Assembly (NCBI GenBank): GCA_015068135.1
Contig: SVLB01000024.1
Location: 1-41,054 of the forward strand
DNA from: Oscillospiraceae bacterium
Lineage (GTDB): Bacteria; Bacillota; Clostridia; Oscillospirales; Oscillospiraceae
DNA: 41,054 nt
Direction of reading: 5' to 3'
This document shows positions 27,501 through 33,779 of the stretch, one piece after another (within the stretch, counting starts at the first letter, position 1; every line of letters begins with the position of its first letter). Below the pieces are notes generated by a model, which had not been told where the DNA came from, searched no databases, and saw nothing but the letters and a program-made list of their open reading frames with translations. The position numbers were made by a program, and so were the translations under genes.

Positions 27501-29858
27501 ACCTTCGCCGGAAACGCCCAATTTGCCGCCGTCATAGGTAGTCAGGTCGTAGTTTTCCAGCTCCGTAAACCAATCCGTATCCTTACCTACAATCATGGAC
27601 TGAATGGTCAGTAGATTGTCATTTACGGTATAGCGCACCTTGACCCGATCACCGTAAGCATAGGCTGTGTAGCCAGCTTGGGCAGGTACTCTGTCTGCCG
27701 CCGCAGTCCATTTGTTAGTATCGGAAGTATAACCGATCAGTCCCCGGTAGCTGTAATCGCCTTCGCCAAAACGGTGCAATACACTGTATGTACCGTTGGT
27801 TCTCAAGGCGATGCCGCCATAGTTGCCGGATACAGAAAACTCTGTTTCCATCACGTAGTTTTCCCAGTTTGCTCCGGAATACAGATATACCGCAGGAGAG
27901 TTGCCTGTGGTCATTTTCAGATGATCATTTTCTTCTGTGATATTGACCGTTCCGCGGGTCGCTGTCCAGGCGCCCTCCTGGTCAAACATATTGTAAATAT
28001 ATCCCGTATCGTTATCTTTGACGCTAAGCCCGTAAATTGACAGATTTGAGCCGTCGCGGGCAATAAAGCCGATCTCACCGGCAGAACCCAACAGACCGCC
28101 GTCGTAATTCTTCAGGTCGTAGTTTTCGATCTCGGTAAACCACTGTGTATCTGTCCCCACCAGCTTGGACTGGACAGTGAGCAGATCGTTTTGCACGGTA
28201 TAGCGCACTTTTATTCTGTTGCCATAGGCATAGTTTGAATAACCCGTGGCGGCTGCGACTCTGTTTGCATCCGCGGTCCAGCCATTGGTAGAAGCGTCAT
28301 AGCCGATCAAACCCCGGTAGCCATATGTGGATCCGGCGCCAATACGGTGCATGACAGTGTAATCGCCGTTTGTTCTCAACGCGATGCCGGCATAATACTT
28401 GTCAATGGAAAGCTCTGCTTCCATCGTGTAGTTTTTCCAGGGAGCGCCGCCATACAGATAGACATCAGGCCGACTGCTGGGGGTGATGGTCAGCACATTG
28501 TTTTCTTCGGTAACCGTGCCTTCTCCCTTGGCCATCGTCCAGGAGCCTTCCATATCCAACAGCTTGAGAACATTGCCGGTATCTGTATCCGTTACAGTAA
28601 AATCATAAATACCCATTTGGGCACCTTCACGGGCAAGGAGACCGATTTCACCGGAATTGCTCAGCTTGCCGCCGTCGTAGGCGGCCATATCATAGTTTTC
28701 GATCTCAGTAAACCATTGGGTATCTTTTCCTACGATCATGGATTGGACCGTAAGCAAATTATTCTGAACCGTATACTTGACACGGACACGGTCACCGGCG
28801 GAGTAGGCTGTGTAACCTTCCCGGGAGGCAACTCTGTTTGCCTCCGCGGTCCAGGTCCCGGCGGACCCGGCGCTGTCATACCCGATCAGACCGCGGTATG
28901 CATAGGTAGATCCTACACCAAAGCGATGCATAAGATGGTAAGTACCGTTTGCTCTCAAAACAACCGCGCCATAACCGGCGGCCAGAGAGTACTCTGCTTC
29001 CATCACATAGTTCTGCATCTTAACACCGGAGTACATATAAATACTGGGGAAAGACTCTGCCGCAAAGGTATATACGCCGTCGGTCTTGGAGATTACAGCA
29101 TTGCCCCTGGTAAGCTTCCACTCTCCCTGGGTAGCCGGTTCGGGAGACAGTGCCTCAAAATCAGACTGATAGGTATAATCCGAGTCCAGATCCTTAATAG
29201 TCGCGGAGTAAACAGTGACATCGGAGGTATACATACCGATACCCACAAATCCGGGGCCCTGCAAAGCCGCAGGAATGGCAAAGTTTGTGAACTCAGCCAC
29301 ATAGTCCGCATCGCTTTCCATTTGAGACCAAACACTGATCTTATTGTTTTCAACACGGATCTTCAGCTTCATCACTTGACCGTTGCTATATACGGAGAAC
29401 TTCCCCTGAGACTGCGTAGTATCAGCTTCCACCCAGCCATCGGATGTAATATGGTGCGCCAACCGGTGGGTACCGTTTGCTCCGGGACTGACCATAAACA
29501 AGCCCTTATGATCTTCAATGGCACGGTACATTGCACCAAACCAGCTACCGTTATGCAGCTGCATTTGCAGTTCCATTTCGTAGTTTTCAAAGGTGCGGTC
29601 CGCAAAGATCACAGTGCCGGGAGTGGTCTTGGAATGAATGTGCATTGCACCGTCGGAATATTCCAAGCTGTTATTTCCGCCAAAGCTTTGCCAGCCGGTA
29701 ACCGTGCCATCGGATTCGCCGGCTTCGGTTTCTGAGGCTGCCGTTGCCGCTGTGGGCACGGAAGACAGATCGCTGTCTGTGGCGAATGCGCTCACAGGAA
29801 GCATGCCCAAAACCATTATGAGTGCCAAAAGCATCGACAGGATACGTGTGTTTCTCAT
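21528..29858 (-). CDS. Giant secreted metallophosphoesterase/SGNH esterase with ConA, LamG and CBM9-like modules
   Basis: A 2776-residue protein, the largest in the window; signal peptide cut after AFA26. Layout: a ConA-like domain (55-230), three tandem repeats of about 192 residues (243-434, 435-625, 626-820), LamG (835-1020), a calcineurin-like metallophosphoesterase (1073-1340) with PDMQ (D1082), GDMV (D1118), GNHD (N1150-H1151) and GHVSH (H1285, H1288), a beta-rich region, two CBM9-like domains (1563-1707, 1750-1900), the shared unrecognised module (about 1945-2182), module B (2188-2373), an SGNH hydrolase (2380-2580; S2407 in GDS, N2463 in GYND, D2559 and H2562 in DKVH) and a C-terminal module A (2593-2776). 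The B-SGNH-A block is paralogous to the block in the 2635-aa giant. It lies between the binding-protein and permease genes of one transporter, which ties its products to import. Role inferred: removal of phosphate and ester decorations. No anchor motif seen. Confidence 0.93.
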   Translation of the reverse strand: MRNTRILSMLLALIMVLGMLPVSAFATDSDLSSVPTAATAASETEAGESDGTVTGWQSFGGNNSLEYSDGAMHIHSKTTPGTVIFADRTFENYEMELQMQLHNGSWFGAMYRAIEDHKGLFMVSPGANGTHRLAHHITSDGWVEADTTQSQGKFSVYSNGQVMKLKIRVENNKISVWSQMESDADYVAEFTNFAIPAALQGPGFVGIGMYTSDVTVYSATIKDLDSDYTYQSDFEALSPEPATQGEWKLTRGNAVISKTDGVYTFAAESFPSIYMYSGVKMQNYVMEAEYSLAAGYGAVVLRANGTYHLMHRFGVGSTYAYRGLIGYDSAGSAGTWTAEANRVASREGYTAYSAGDRVRVKYTVQNNLLTVQSMIVGKDTQWFTEIENYDMAAYDGGKLSNSGEIGLLAREGAQMGIYDFTVTDTDTGNVLKLLDMEGSWTMAKGEGTVTEENNVLTITPSSRPDVYLYGGAPWKNYTMEAELSIDKYYAGIALRTNGDYTVMHRIGAGSTYGYRGLIGYDASTNGWTADANRVAAATGYSNYAYGNRIKVRYTVQNDLLTVQSKLVGTDTQWFTEIENYDLKNYDGGLLGSAGEIGFIARDGSNLSIYGLSVKDNDTGYIYNMFDQEGAWTATRGTVNITEENDHLKMTTGNSPAVYLYSGANWENYVMETEFSVSGNYGGIALRTNGTYSVLHRFGEGDYSYRGLIGYTSDTNKWTAAADRVPAQAGYTAYAYGDRVKVRYTVNDNLLTIQSMIVGKDTDWFTELENYDLTTYDGGKLGVSGEGEVGFIFRQGCNMLVYEFSITDTVTGQTYDLIAPEDETADTPNPTPITNGVVFDGNHVIDTSGPITKTPDTIEVWFKTSDAQEQTLISNFWADQCSNEFYLVITEEGKLYYHENNGDREYWTKAGDNLDFHIHSAAGFNDGQWHKVAVRRYYDAGTDLLNIQLSVFTDDVLVDTSAQSRTITPTKKEQYVESGNEFTARRILQIGTRRDNLWTLQGEIGEIRMWDYALSDEALSQPHFNLKGTEEGLLHCFVMEDADSFVDLVTSRTENELTADMVQLWLDDYVIGDADWRIAVLPDMQHQAESYEVFIRKYFTWIKENAEAYNIKLLISVGDMVNEPNPEQMHIMSEAASIIDGVIPFMPLLGNHDYTTRERDSRLWNEYFPYEKYSQYDYFGGAFEEGKMDNYYYIMNIEGTDYLFMGLEVAVRPAVAQWAGDVIAAHPNHQVIISNHAYMNVESEIMAEGMYCYAGQYQHDDGMEATELYDCLISKHDNIQLVLCGHVSHYVVGRRTDVTESGHVVNSLCFDMSLLERQHATPQMIGLLGFTNGSNTVKVNNYSIRRDQYFKETDQFEITFDWDQEYVPAPEISVTVDEAMAQKVASAKDALFSGNANAYVAIAGSATSIVTDKTYAADAKLNVFGTEVSAWYAQGGNVYVHILALGAAETVTLKGETDVIVQTNAFASGELEVVTPDNINHSYYDYLLHNWHATITADEQIGFTSAKAVGENTVICFNGEYRMAAVSRSLGRNVALIDVAGEDLSCEIALIEGDTFRSGKLNITCQKEITVDGDISDWNENILATGQTMVGLGDTANKNVSFYACMTDEGLYVAAEADHGLYVNDADLWWKNTNLEFFLNGQSVQMWVTANPALAHEKVQGVMKTVKNGNGYTSVAEGFVAMEDLPQNALSGELQIGFAWKTPTDMIKYHHMINGGEWWFPSGRFPSERLEQYFVNASGIGLYTTVRPENNIRLDGDFSDFSAEALANKLSVYSQDGSVGFDTVAQYIPGHGVYVGLKAQSKTNPMPIDTNTWHHSTNMEFYIGENKYYITNRGAAIGNGLYAKNVYLEQTYDETAALYYTTIEFFIPASGMATANNENYLRMGFAFKPTGEYVLLNGYTEKNEFWHLYGCVPSDTANQFYVYKNGIHMHEQPNYVPYVAMVNGTGYDTVQEAVNAANGGVVKLFANSDEEVTAQGDLYLDLNGYSLNKVTVSGILYGMDSATNAYEASNAKISDVEGTYAAHYRNSDRKRYLAIAEGEGVSFHRFYMGITNLSLAPYVTGFGYKAEFYGDEAVQAQIESIGYNLWLTNNKKVTKTADFKNLLTLRLQNFPVASHGETKVHANVMITLIDGTVIESGVTSYSMRQMVEIIAASFDTFRTAQKKAVQALCVSDETMQTWDIAPILNWKEGVSITTDYFTETAASVYTLSTNAYTDTMTDSVVRDGSVVNAASYRVKGTLSLTNADTWGQARILATADETNGYVIALEEVGENAYQIFTMSRLNENAWNDWRLISHHETNGDQNSIDFELVVNGGKITFLLDDEICYENSRVAMTTSTPGFGASNVATCAVSNLDAQVFADAEEAESYLATKEKAEYVSHYQTRMDALYNEYIVENNCTGKGGTLIFGDSYMDFWNTWESQLDLTNYENGYNVGIGGAAIRDWFLAYERLVKPFAPERIILNIGYNDINVWGDNGEEFTENLRTLFETVHADFPETEIYYIYINPSPSVYANGAYTNWKVEDAINRSKELVAGLDYVTGVDIFDLMTTEDGKNPVGAYYVSDKVHLSEEGYTVFGNYLYERIFRSGYTGFFGATGDYKTGAQFDLSGDTGANVGTVNVSENGISLGYANEFYEDSFYFETKIHVNSIAATEAWPKFGLFVQNGTIRHHFYVDMTTALTAATVGRMTVTDGNYDWANTNTATVSGMAFSGEGETITMGVLKDGKYLHLFIDGQHVLSYESDMTGNAVVGVFGFNTSMTLTEYFTDTSAETLAAKAALLTQ
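21531..23297 (-). repeat. Module B - SGNH - module A block, paralogous to 8310-10000
   Basis: The second copy of the cassette forms the C-terminus of the 2776-aa giant, whereas the other copy is internal in the 2635-aa protein. Block III differs (GYND here, GGND there) but the catalytic residues are kept. Confidence 0.8.
27400..29135 (-). repeat. Three tandem ConA-like domain repeats (about 192 residues each)
   Basis: Each unit carries a W(S/K/A)xxxG start, Y(M/L)YxGxxxxNYxME, (V)ALRxNGxYxxxHR, YRGLIGY, WTAxAxRV, VxYTVxxxLLTxQS, DTxWFTExENYD and YDGGxL. Units begin near 29131, 28556 and 27982. The DNA has drifted, so these are old duplications of a binding module and not recent slippage. Confidence 0.85.
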
Positions 29859-29967
29859 ATTTTTTCCTCACTTTCAAATTTTGTAAGGGTTTATCTGAAA
29901 CGCTGCGGACAGCGTTCCCTACGAGTATTTCGGTTGACAGCTTTGCCCCAAAGGCCACAAGCCTTTA
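29859..29967 (-). other. Intercistronic spacer with two small hairpins
   Basis: Just past the binding-protein stop is AAAGGC/GCCTTT with a 5-nt loop (29950-29966); further on is AACGCTG/CAGCGTT with the tetraloop CGGA (29899-29916). Neither has a U-tract in the minus direction. They could protect the 3' end of the binding-protein message. An AGGA site lies upstream of the next ATG at 29858. No gene is seen here. Confidence 0.5.
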
Positions 29968-31647
29968 TCAGCCCTTGTAGTCCGTATACTTGTTAAGCTT
30001 TTTCTGGGTGTCCTCGGCGTACTTTTGGAACATCTCGTCCACAGTCGCCTTATTCTCACGCACCGTATAGTTTAAGTAGTTGGCCCAGTCATCGATCCAT
30101 TCGGAATTGGTCAGGCTCCACCAGTCACCGGGACGCTGCACAGCAGCAGCCTCCACAAAGACGATGGCATTGGCAGGATCCTGGTCAGGCTGCAAAAATA
30201 CATCCTGGGATGCCAGGGCCTTCTGATTGGGGATGGCAAAGCCGGCCTCGGCCTGGGCCTTCTGGCCCTCCTCCCCTGCTACAAACTTCAAAAACTCAAA
30301 GGCCGCCTGCTTATTTTCAGAGCCTTCGGCAATGGCAAGACCCATAGAGCCGGAGTGACCGCCGGCAATGCCGTGAACAGTCACGTTTCCGTTTTCGTCA
30401 TACTCCTTGTAAACGGGCAGGGGTGCCACATTCCAGGAGCCCGGGCCCCACTTGCTGTTTTCGGACATATTCTCCCGCAGGGTGGGTACTTCAAAACGGC
30501 CGTCCACAAACATGCCGAATTTACCGGAGGCAAAATAGTCCTCGGCATCTGCGGTGCCCAAAGAGTTGGCGCCCATGGAGACACCGTAGCCCAGCTTCTC
30601 AGAGCCGTCACTGCCGGTACCCACCACAGAGCCCTCCTTGGCGGTCAGCGCAACAAACTCCAAAAATGCGTCATACATGCTGGGCAGCTCATTGAGGTTT
30701 GCCTTATCCGCATCGGTAAGGGTTGCCTTGTCGGCATAGGAGATGATCTGACCAGCGTTGTAGGTATTGCCGTTTACCGTTACAGAAGCCACATCATCCT
30801 TGACGATATAGTTTTTGGAGGTATCGTTCAGGGTGAACTTGTAGTAGCCCTCGTCCATGTACTGCACCACATCGCCGCCCACGGACCAGCCGTAGGCAAA
30901 CCACCACTCGTTGTAGTAGCCATAGTCACAGCCATCGATCTTCTGCATTTCCTTTGCCAGCTCGATCACTTCCTCCCAGGCCATGGGGATGCGGTTATTG
31001 AACACTCTGTTTGCGGCATCGTAGCCCTTTTGGGTATAGGAAGTGCCGTTGGCGGCATTGTAGGCAGCCAGTTCCTCCTGGGGAACAGAGATCTCGGTGA
31101 TCTGCAGCTGCGCTAAGTAGGAAGCGTTATAAAACAGCACCGTAGGACCGATATCCTTGGGCAGCGCCCACAAAGGTGCGGTATCGGAAGAAGTGGCAGT
31201 CTCGGGATCAAAGCGGTAACGGGAAATGCCGTTTTCCCAGATCTCCCCGTTTCCATTGGCAAAATCAAAGCCCGTAAAATCGCCGTTGTCCAGCTGGGCA
31301 AGATAGCCTGCATCTGCCCAGGACTTTACCAGCTTGTCTTCCACATAGATAATATCCGGAGTGTGGTAGCCGGACAGCGCCAGTGCGGTGTCGCTGGAAT
31401 AGGAGGAAGAAGCCTTCTGCACATACTTGACAGTAATGTTCTTCTCCTTGCCCACAGTCTCATTGAAGCGGTTCGTGATGTCCTGGAAGACAGAAGCCTC
31501 CACATCATCGCCCCAACCCCAGAATTGCAGGGTAGTTTGTCCGTTGGTGGGCTTGCCGCTGCCCCCTTCGCTGCCGCCACCGCAGGCGCACAGACCCAGC
31601 ACAGAAGCCAGTACCAGTACCAACGCGATCCATTTTGTTGTTTTCAT
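29968..31647 (-). CDS. Sugar ABC transporter substrate-binding lipoprotein (CUT1)
   Basis: A 559-residue extracellular lipoprotein. The signal sequence ends in LCAC with lipidated C22, then a Gly/Ser-rich linker. The mature part has the family-1 binding-protein pattern: LQFWGWGDD near the start, PDIIYVED, LWALPKDIGPTVLFYN, and a C-terminal AAFEFLKFVAGEEGQ segment. It is longer than the usual 420-460 residues, which suits oligosaccharide binding. The start follows a purine-rich AAGGGGG site. It lies 35 nt after the cytoplasmic GH43 gene and before the 2776-aa giant; the permeases follow later on the same strand. Role: captures oligosaccharides and delivers them to the two permeases. Confidence 0.94.
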   Translation of the reverse strand: MKTTKWIALVLVLASVLGLCACGGGSEGGSGKPTNGQTTLQFWGWGDDVEASVFQDITNRFNETVGKEKNITVKYVQKASSSYSSDTALALSGYHTPDIIYVEDKLVKSWADAGYLAQLDNGDFTGFDFANGNGEIWENGISRYRFDPETATSSDTAPLWALPKDIGPTVLFYNASYLAQLQITEISVPQEELAAYNAANGTSYTQKGYDAANRVFNNRIPMAWEEVIELAKEMQKIDGCDYGYYNEWWFAYGWSVGGDVVQYMDEGYYKFTLNDTSKNYIVKDDVASVTVNGNTYNAGQIISYADKATLTDADKANLNELPSMYDAFLEFVALTAKEGSVVGTGSDGSEKLGYGVSMGANSLGTADAEDYFASGKFGMFVDGRFEVPTLRENMSENSKWGPGSWNVAPLPVYKEYDENGNVTVHGIAGGHSGSMGLAIAEGSENKQAAFEFLKFVAGEEGQKAQAEAGFAIPNQKALASQDVFLQPDQDPANAIVFVEAAAVQRPGDWWSLTNSEWIDDWANYLNYTVRENKATVDEMFQKYAEDTQKKLNKYTDYKG

Positions 31648-31682
31648 AGTCGAGTCCCCCTTATATATCTGAATGTTTCAAA

Positions 31683-32576
31683 TTACATTGCAAACCGGAT
31701 GGTGTCGTCCCCCAGCTGTGCATCACAAATGCAGGCTTTCCGGTTGGGAGACGGTGCATCCTCAAATGTATGGATATGGAAGGTCATTTTCAGCTTGCCT
31801 TCCCGGTCATAGAAAAAGGCGTTATGTCCGGGGCCGGAGAAATCCTCACCCTTTGCGCCGCAGGTCATGATGGGACCAAGCTTTTGGAAGGGTCCCATGG
31901 GGTCGGACGCTTTTGCCAGGCAAATGCAGTAATCTCTGGTGTGATAGCAGTTGGCAGAATAGGTCATATAGTACTGCCCGTCCTTCTTCAGCACATAGGG
32001 GCCCTCGTTCCAGGCCTGATCCCCCAGCACAATGAAATCGTAGCTTTCGCTGGGGCCAAACAAGGTCACCGGTTCGCCGGTAATGTGCAAAAGATCCTCA
32101 CTGAGCTTGCACACGCACATCTGCGACGCCCGCAAGGTGGGGGTCACATAGTTTTCGGAGCAGTCCTTGGAGAAATAGAGATAGGCTTGCCCGTCATCAT
32201 CGATAAACACATGGCCGTCAATGGCGGCATACCCCAAATCGAACATGGGGCCGTTATGTACATCGGTAAAGGGGCCTTCCGGGGTATCACTGACAGCCAC
32301 GCCGATCCGCAAAGAGCGGTCACTTTTTCTGCGGGCAGTATAGTGCATGATATATTTGCCCTGGTGGCAGATCACCTCCGGAGCCCAATAGTCCTTACAT
32401 GTCCAGGAATCGCTCAGATCCAGGCAAGCGCCAAGATCCTCCCAGTTCTCCATATCCATGGACTTCCATACCTTAAAGCCGTCCATCACAAAGCTGGTAG
32501 CATACATATAATAAGCCGCATCGGTTTTGACGATAAACGGGTCACCTATATCGGTTACATTGGTTCGAATCAGCAT
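31683..32576 (-). CDS. Cytoplasmic GH43 family glycosidase
   Basis: A 297-residue single-domain protein without signal peptide, typical of a minimal five-bladed beta-propeller GH43 (arabinofuranosidase/xylosidase class). Catalytic residues visible: D12 in GDPF (base), D120 in AIDGH (pKa modulator), E191 in WNEGPY (acid). YWAPEV and YYMTYSA are propeller-blade signatures. It is the first gene of the minus-strand operon: an AAGGAG site 6 nt from the ATG, and a promoter with a palindrome over its -10 immediately upstream. It would hydrolyse imported oligosaccharides. The exact sugar (arabinose or xylose) is not decidable from sequence alone. Confidence 0.93.
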   Translation of the reverse strand: MLIRTNVTDIGDPFIVKTDAAYYMYATSFVMDGFKVWKSMDMENWEDLGACLDLSDSWTCKDYWAPEVICHQGKYIMHYTARRKSDRSLRIGVAVSDTPEGPFTDVHNGPMFDLGYAAIDGHVFIDDDGQAYLYFSKDCSENYVTPTLRASQMCVCKLSEDLLHITGEPVTLFGPSESYDFIVLGDQAWNEGPYVLKKDGQYYMTYSANCYHTRDYCICLAKASDPMGPFQKLGPIMTCGAKGEDFSGPGHNAFFYDREGKLKMTFHIHTFEDAPSPNRKACICDAQLGDDTIRFAM

Positions 32577-32590
32577 TTTATTCTCCTTTC

Positions 32591-32606
32591 ATAATACCGG
32601 TATTAT
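32591..32606. promoter_or_regulatory. 16-bp perfect palindrome over the operon -10 box (candidate operator)
   Basis: ATAATACCGGTATTAT is self-complementary and centred on CCGG. It covers most of the minus-strand -10 hexamer and the likely transcription start of the GH43 operon. This position suits a repressor site. The CG-centred dyad is like LacI-family sites, but no LacI gene is in the window. Confidence 0.6.
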
Positions 32607-32628
32607 ATTTATACAGTTTTTTGTGCAA
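32602..32628 (-). promoter_or_regulatory. Sigma-A promoter of the GH43/transporter operon
   Basis: Minus strand: TTGCAC (32628-32623), a 15-nt spacer, TATAAT (32607-32602). The perfect -10 with a poor, short-spaced -35 is typical of an activator-dependent promoter, fitting the direct repeats 18 bp upstream of the -35. The leader would be only about 20 nt. Confidence 0.6.
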
Positions 32629-32645
32629 TAAGGCAATGTGCATTC

Positions 32646-32676
32646 GTTTCATATTCGTGAGGAAAAGTTTCACATT
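32646..32676. promoter_or_regulatory. Direct repeats spaced by 21 bp: candidate AraC-family activator site
   Basis: GTTTCATATT (32646-32655) and GTTTCACATT (32667-32676) match at 9 of 10 positions and start exactly 21 bp apart, two helical turns, like the I1-I2 arrangement bound by AraC-type activators. They lie upstream of the operon -35 and next to the divergent araC-type gene. Confidence 0.6.
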
Positions 32677-32700
32677 TATTGAAATTCCTTCCTGATTCTA

Positions 32701-32729
32701 TTGACAAGGTTTGAAATATGGTATAAATT
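32701..32729 (+). promoter_or_regulatory. Promoter of the AraC-family regulator
   Basis: TTGACA (32701-32706) is a perfect -35. The -10 is either TATAAA (32722-32727, 15-nt spacer) or TAAATT (32724-32729, 17-nt spacer). It gives a leader of about 70 nt that contains a small GGGCA/TGCCC hairpin (32751-32762) and the palindrome at 32773. Confidence 0.65.
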
Positions 32730-32772
32730 TGTATCATAAACCCCGGTTGGGGGCAGTTGCCCGTATTCCTTA

Positions 32773-32784
32773 TGTATCGATACA
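32773..32784. promoter_or_regulatory. 12-bp palindrome in the regulator leader
   Basis: TGTATCGATACA is a perfect palindrome 20 nt before the start codon of the regulator gene, just upstream of its ribosome binding site. It may be an autoregulatory site or chance; its half-site differs from the palindrome at 32591. Confidence 0.35.
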
Positions 32785-32804
32785 CTGTGAAGGAGCGTTG
32801 ATTT

Positions 32805-33695
32805 ATGGAAAAATACATCACCTTTGATCACATCGACGCCAAGGATATCACCAGTTTTTCCGGTCTGGAAAACGAGGTGCTTACCTACATCTATCACTCT
32901 GCGCAAAAAAAGCCCTTGTCCATTGAGTGCTTCGGCATCACCTACCCCCATCCCAATTTCCATATTGAAAGAACCGATTCCCCCTATTTCATTCTGGAAT
33001 ATATTATGTCCGGTAAGGGCTATCTGGTGGTGGACGGAAAAACCCACGAGCTAAGTGCCAACGATGTCTATCTTTTGGAGCCCGGCTCTTCCCACGAATA
33101 CTATGCGGACAAAAACGATCCCTTCAAAAAGATTTGGGTCAATTTCAAAAGCGATGTGTTCTTTAACATCTTTAATGAATACGATCTGAAGCAGACCTAT
33201 GTATTCCACGATACCAACATCCTGGACGAAATGACCAATATTATCGCTCTGGAAAAGATCTCCGTCTACAACGATCATATTTACAAGGCCGCCAGTAAGC
33301 ATTTGTTTGATGTGTTCATGAAGCTGGCGGAAAAAACCGAGAACAAATCCAAAGAATCCACCCTGGCCCAGCAGATCCTGGCGGAATTGGACAAGGCCAT
33401 TGATTCCTCCATCTCCATAGACGAGATCAGCAACACCCTGTTCATCTCCCGTTCCAAAATGATCCGGGAATTCAAAAAACACTATCACACCACCCCACAT
33501 GCCTATCTGCTTGGCCGGAAAATCGGCTTTGCCAAAATGCTTCTGCAAAACTCCAGGCATTCCATCCGCTCCATATCCAATCACCTGGGCTTCGCCGATG
33601 AACACTATTTTGCCAATGTATTTAAGTCCAAAACCGGTATGACTCCCTCCCAGTATCGCAAATCCAGATCCCATATTACTTCCGGTTCCCAGTAA
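32805..33695 (+). CDS. AraC-family transcriptional regulator
   Basis: A 296-residue protein with an N-terminal cupin-like sugar-sensing domain (about 35-145; ILEYIMSGKGYLVVDGK, EPGSSHEYYAD) and a C-terminal double helix-turn-helix of the HTH_18 type (about 190-290; ISIDEISNTLFIS and IRSISNHLGFADEHYFANVFKSK). The start follows AAGGAG with 9 nt spacing. It is divergent from the GH43/transporter operon with a 228-bp shared control region holding the 21-bp direct repeats, so it is the probable activator of that operon. The inducer is presumably a mono- or oligosaccharide from the same pathway. Confidence 0.95.
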   Translation: MEKYITFDHIDAKDITSFSGLENEVLTYIYHSAQKKPLSIECFGITYPHPNFHIERTDSPYFILEYIMSGKGYLVVDGKTHELSANDVYLLEPGSSHEYYADKNDPFKKIWVNFKSDVFFNIFNEYDLKQTYVFHDTNILDEMTNIIALEKISVYNDHIYKAASKHLFDVFMKLAEKTENKSKESTLAQQILAELDKAIDSSISIDEISNTLFISRSKMIREFKKHYHTTPHAYLLGRKIGFAKMLLQNSRHSIRSISNHLGFADEHYFANVFKSKTGMTPSQYRKSRSHITSGSQ

Positions 33696-33779
33696 TATAC
33701 GGCGTTCTTTTGCGGAATGTGACAGGATCACAGAACGGAAAGAAAAGGATCGGTATATTTAAGAAAAGGAGGTAAGCCA

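Noticed and set aside
27400..29135. Tandem repeats as a CRISPR or microsatellite array
   Set aside because: The unit is about 575 bp, coding, and diverged; it is protein domain duplication.
33718..33732. TGTGA-N5-TCACA, a CRP-like site before the RACo-like gene
   Set aside because: The spacer is one base short of the CRP consensus, and cAMP-CRP control is not expected in this group; probably chance.
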